DNA of 64,000 nt from a virus, in the IMG/VR virus record IMGVR_UViG_3300021599_002910, positions 62,001 to 126,000 of that record, one strand, 5' to 3'. Below, in pieces: positions 62,979-64,000 of the stretch; position 1 is the stretch's first letter; every line of letters starts with the position of its first letter. The notes beneath the pieces were generated by a model. It made no database searches. It was not told the DNA's origin and was given only the letters and a program-made list of their open reading frames with translations. Both the position numbers and the translations under genes were made by a program.

Positions 62979-64000
62979 ATGGCAGACTTAAAACCAATTG
63001 GAAGTGAAAAGCTCACAGGCCAAGAAAAAATTAAAAGAATTATGGAAATAGCTCGTTTCAATGAGTCTATTCCTAATCAAATTAATGAGACAAGTAGAAG
63101 CGAATATTCTATCGGTCTAGCTGACGGTAATTCTTATGAGATTGTAAAAGAAAGACAAGGTTACATCATTAAGAAAATGGTATCTGAAGGTCAGACAGAT
63201 TACATCGAGCCGATGAAGAATAGAAAATATTATTCATCATATTCTCAAGCATTCAAAAGATTGAATTTATTGGCGGGAGAGTTGAATAGAATTAACGAAA
63301 ACGAAGAAGGTGTCTCACTTTATGGTGAGCAAAAAAAAATCGTTTTAAAGACTCCAAAACCCGTTGCTGAACCACAGGATGTTCCACCAGCTGAACCACC
63401 TGCAGTTCCATCTCCTGAATTACCACCATCACCTGATGCTGAAGTTTCTGCCGCAGATGCACCAGATGCAATTGGCGGTGAAGAAATGGGAATGGAAGAC
63501 ATGGGGGCTGATGAAATGGGTGCACCTGAAGGTGAAGTTGAAATGGATGCTGAAGTAGAAATTGGTGGAGAAGAGAAAGTTACATTCAAAACAATACAAA
63601 AACTTACTGGTAAACTCACACAAAAAATAAGAACTCTTGATAGTGAAGAAGGTATGACATCTGAAAACGTGAAATACGTTATCAACATGGTTTTATCTTC
63701 ATTGGATTTAGGTGTTTTAAGTGAAGAAGATAAAGAAGATATTTTATCTAAATTTGAAGAGGTTGAAGGTGAAGATGAAGAAATGGGTATGGAAGAACCA
63801 TCAGCAGAGGAAGATATTACTTATGATACTGAAGTAGAAGATATCCAAACAGATATGGACATTCCAGTTGAAGGTGAGGTAGGTGAACAATGGGATACAA
63901 TTGCAAGAGCAGCGGCACCTGTAGTAGCATCTTATGTAACTTCGAAACTAACACAATCAGACGAGCAAGAAAAGAAATCTACTAATGGAGCAATTTTTGA
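62979..64000 (+). CDS. Acidic scaffold/prohead-core-like protein, 5-prime part
   Basis: 341 residues visible; the gene runs off the end. N-terminus ADLKPIGSEKLTGQEKIKRI, then MEIARFNESIPNQINETSRS with I-N-E near 35, and SYSQAFKRLNLLAGELNRIN. From residue 125 it is Pro/Ala-rich, then highly acidic (EEMGMEDMGADEMG). Composition and leader type fit a prohead scaffold or core protein. 19 bp downstream of the Thr/Pro-repeat gene. Confidence 0.6.
   Translation, partial: MADLKPIGSEKLTGQEKIKRIMEIARFNESIPNQINETSRSEYSIGLADGNSYEIVKERQGYIIKKMVSEGQTDYIEPMKNRKYYSSYSQAFKRLNLLAGELNRINENEEGVSLYGEQKKIVLKTPKPVAEPQDVPPAEPPAVPSPELPPSPDAEVSAADAPDAIGGEEMGMEDMGADEMGAPEGEVEMDAEVEIGGEEKVTFKTIQKLTGKLTQKIRTLDSEEGMTSENVKYVINMVLSSLDLGVLSEEDKEDILSKFEEVEGEDEEMGMEEPSAEEDITYDTEVEDIQTDMDIPVEGEVGEQWDTIARAAAPVVASYVTSKLTQSDEQEKKSTNGAIF

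Noticed and set aside
1-64000. Bacterial chromosome or plasmid origin (TonB receptor, ClpC, ClpP, T9SS protein, tmRNA)
   Set aside because: No housekeeping, ribosomal or partition genes appear in 64 kb, while tRNA array, endolysin, head-type domain, hsp20 and dense small genes point to a large phage. Not fully excluded.

Overview
The window reads as a 64 kb piece of a large, tailed, T4-superfamily-like phage genome that infects a Bacteroidota host. Evidence for a phage: about 90 short, tightly packed, mostly anonymous genes; a 20-gene tRNA array plus two more tRNA-type loci and a complete tmRNA; an endolysin; LamG and Thr/Pro-repeat virion proteins; thymidylate synthase; ClpP; Hsp20; HNH nuclease; and a protein with the C-terminal domain found in T4-like head proteins. 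No ribosomal, central-metabolic or chromosomal replication genes are seen. Evidence for the host: TTTG-N18-20-TAnnTTTG promoters, a type IX secretion C-terminal domain, SusC/Oar-type TonB receptor architecture and Bacteroidota-style lipoproteins. The DNA is about two thirds A+T by eye. A bacterial megaplasmid or other giant element is not formally excluded.

Layout. 1-2.2 kb: end of a LamG structural protein and a leader-bearing putative nuclease. 2.2-6.9 kb (minus): small genes, a calcineurin-like phosphatase, a cyclic-phosphate receiver domain and the endolysin. 6.9-13.7 kb (minus): a seven-gene surface/secretion cassette (CsgG-like protein, outer-membrane barrel, T9SS-sorted cohesin-like protein, C-type lectin with dockerin-like tail, two small membrane proteins). 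13.8-16.4 kb: PPK2-type kinase and a head-associated protein. 16.4-24.5 kb: flavoprotein, 2OG oxygenase, tRNA-Ser and a tRNA-like RNA, metallopeptidase, thymidylate synthase, Smr. 24.7-32.3 kb: putative virion-cargo genes, oxygenases and a lipoprotein. 32.4-38.1 kb (minus): ClpP, two carbamoyltransferases, HNH. 38.3-45.4 kb: AT-hook cargo protein, tRNA array with structured non-tRNA spacers, sulfotransferase, HAD enzyme, lipoprotein. 45.5-50.7 kb (minus): peptidoglycan peptidase, HAD enzyme behind an attenuator-like leader, second sulfotransferase, second YG-WCT-motif protein. 50.8-54.7 kb (minus): TonB receptor and tmRNA. 54.8-64 kb: peptidases, ClpC-like unfoldase divergent from Hsp20, kinase-like and nucleotidyltransferase-like leader proteins, Thr/Pro-repeat protein and an acidic scaffold-like protein that runs off the end.

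Two regulatory signals organise the window. Host-type promoters (TTTG-N18-20-TAnnTTTG) precede the tRNAs, tmRNA, clpP and several small genes, often so close to ATG that the mRNA would be leaderless. A second box, (G)TATTTAT(A/T), sits mostly 11-23 bp upstream of about 20 starts, including the endolysin, the TonB receptor and most proteins that carry a short N-terminal hydrophobic leader with an (I/L/V)-x-E motif. I infer these are late genes and that many of their products are capsid-targeted cargo cleaved by a T4 gp21-like protease. The most interesting inferred systems are this cargo set (PPK2, nuclease, kinase-like, nucleotidyltransferase-like, AT-hook and membrane proteins), a phage-encoded tagging/proteolysis set (tmRNA, ClpC-like, ClpP, Hsp20), and a host-surface remodelling set (CsgG/T9SS/cohesin-dockerin cassette, TonB receptor, lipoproteins).
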